Positions 5,043 to 5,482 of a stretch of DNA of 5,482 bases are shown here, one piece after another. The stretch is taken from the NCBI GenBank assembly GCA_946615275.1, contig CAMOHV010000112.1, positions 1-5,482 of the forward strand. The letters run 5' to 3'. Made by a program: the position numbers and the translations under genes. Each line of letters opens with the position of its first letter. The stretch's first letter is position 1. The DNA is from an uncultured Verrucomicrobiota bacterium. Lineage in GTDB: Bacteria; Verrucomicrobiota; Kiritimatiellia; RFP12; UBA1067. Under the pieces are notes generated by a model, which was not told the origin of the DNA, searched no databases, and saw nothing but the letters and a program-made list of their open reading frames with translations.

Positions 5043-5482
5043 TCAAGCCTTCGGCAGCTTTGCGAGGCTCTCGGCGATCTCGGCGTCGGTGGGGATTAGG
5101 TCGCTCATCGAGCCGTCGTTGAACTTCTCGTAGGCGACCATGTCGAAGTAGCCGGTGCCGGTGAGGCCGAAGAGGATTGTCTCCTCGCGCCCCTCCGCCT
5201 TGCAGCGGAGCGCCTCGTCGATCGCCGCGCGGATGGCGTGGCTGGACTCGGGGGCGGGCAGGATGCCCTCGACGCGCGCGAACTGCTCGGCGGCGGCGAA
5301 CACGCTCGTCTGCTCCACCGCGCGCGCCTCCATGAGGCCCTCGTCGTACAGCTCCGAGAGCGTTGCGCTCATGCCGTGGTACCTGAGGCCGCCGGCGTGG
5401 CTGGCGGACGGTATGAAGTCGTGCCCCAGCGTGTACATCTTCTGGAGCGGGCACACGCGGCCCGTGTCGCAGAAGTCGTAGG
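5043..5482 (-). CDS. trpB: Tryptophan synthase beta chain, TrpB2 type, C-terminal part (5' end outside window)
   Basis: Pyridoxal-phosphate enzyme that joins indole and serine to make tryptophan. Only the last 145 residues are present; the N-terminal part with the PLP lysine lies beyond the right edge. The visible part begins Y-D-F-C-D-T-G-R-V-C-P-L-Q-K-M-Y-T-L-G-H-D-F. It continues with HAGGLRYHGM, a Phe-Ala-Ala-Ala-Glu stretch, EGILPAPESSHAI and LTGTGYFDMVAYEKF, then ends LAKLPKA. HAGGLRYHG and the FDM-x-AY ending are features of the TrpB2 (TrpEb_2) subfamily, which has an extra segment here relative to TrpB1 and often works without a linked TrpA. Indeed no trpA follows: ribH is the next gene, 96 bp on. 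A GTG within the frame at 5456 is not a start, since TrpB2 homology continues upstream of it. Distinction from TrpB1 is by motif memory, not alignment. Confidence 0.93.
   Translation of the reverse strand, partial: YDFCDTGRVCPLQKMYTLGHDFIPSASHAGGLRYHGMSATLSELYDEGLMEARAVEQTSVFAAAEQFARVEGILPAPESSHAIRAAIDEALRCKAEGREETILFGLTGTGYFDMVAYEKFNDGSMSDLIPTDAEIAESLAKLPKA

Noticed and set aside
2406..5099. An uninterrupted 897-codon plus-strand frame antisense to parts of mazG, the HAD-like gene, pfp, ribH and trpB
   Set aside because: It lies opposite five well-supported genes and crosses their boundaries. Its Leu/Val/His/Arg-rich content is what GC-rich third codon positions give when read antisense. 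No domain is recognisable.

Overview
The window is one face of a high-GC bacterial chromosome with all seven recognisable genes on the minus strand, so transcription runs from the right edge to the left. In transcription order they are: the C-terminal part of a TrpB2-type tryptophan synthase beta chain (cut by the right edge), ribH (lumazine synthase), pfp (PPi-dependent phosphofructokinase), a HAD-fold protein that seems to have lost its catalytic acids, mazG (NTP pyrophosphohydrolase), ispH (HMBPP reductase, MEP pathway), and the N-terminal part of a membrane-anchored protein with thrombospondin type 3 (TSP3) calcium-binding repeats (cut by the left edge). The gaps are 96 bp (trpB-ribH), 45 bp (ribH-pfp), 15 bp (pfp-HAD), 2 bp (HAD-mazG), an 11 bp overlap (mazG-ispH) and 61 bp (ispH-TSP3 protein). 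pfp through ispH looks like one transcription unit, probably with ribH. A separate start for ribH is possible, because its upstream gap holds two dyads and a promoter-like pair of hexamers. The TSP3 gene probably starts its own unit.

The source is most likely an uncultured, high-GC, envelope-rich Gram-negative bacterium of the PVC group, with Kiritimatiellota or Verrucomicrobiota the best guess. The reasons are a secreted or anchored protein with repeated D-x-D-G-D-G-L motifs, glycolysis through a PPi-PFK, the MEP route to isoprenoids and a TrpB2. This is inference from gene content and protein style; no marker gene is present to settle it.

The genes do not form one pathway. pfp and mazG share an intermediate: MazG releases pyrophosphate from NTPs and PFP can spend it to phosphorylate fructose-6-phosphate. 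A degenerate HAD protein sits between them in the same probable transcript. RibH, IspH and TrpB are ordinary cofactor, isoprenoid and amino-acid enzymes.

I see no CRISPR array, transposon, tRNA, rRNA, prophage or defence system, and I do not claim a new system here. The points most worth a second look are the HAD-like protein without a nucleophile, the two-membrane-segment TSP3 surface protein with a sharp internal base-composition change, and the small dyads and repeats in the ribH-pfp region.
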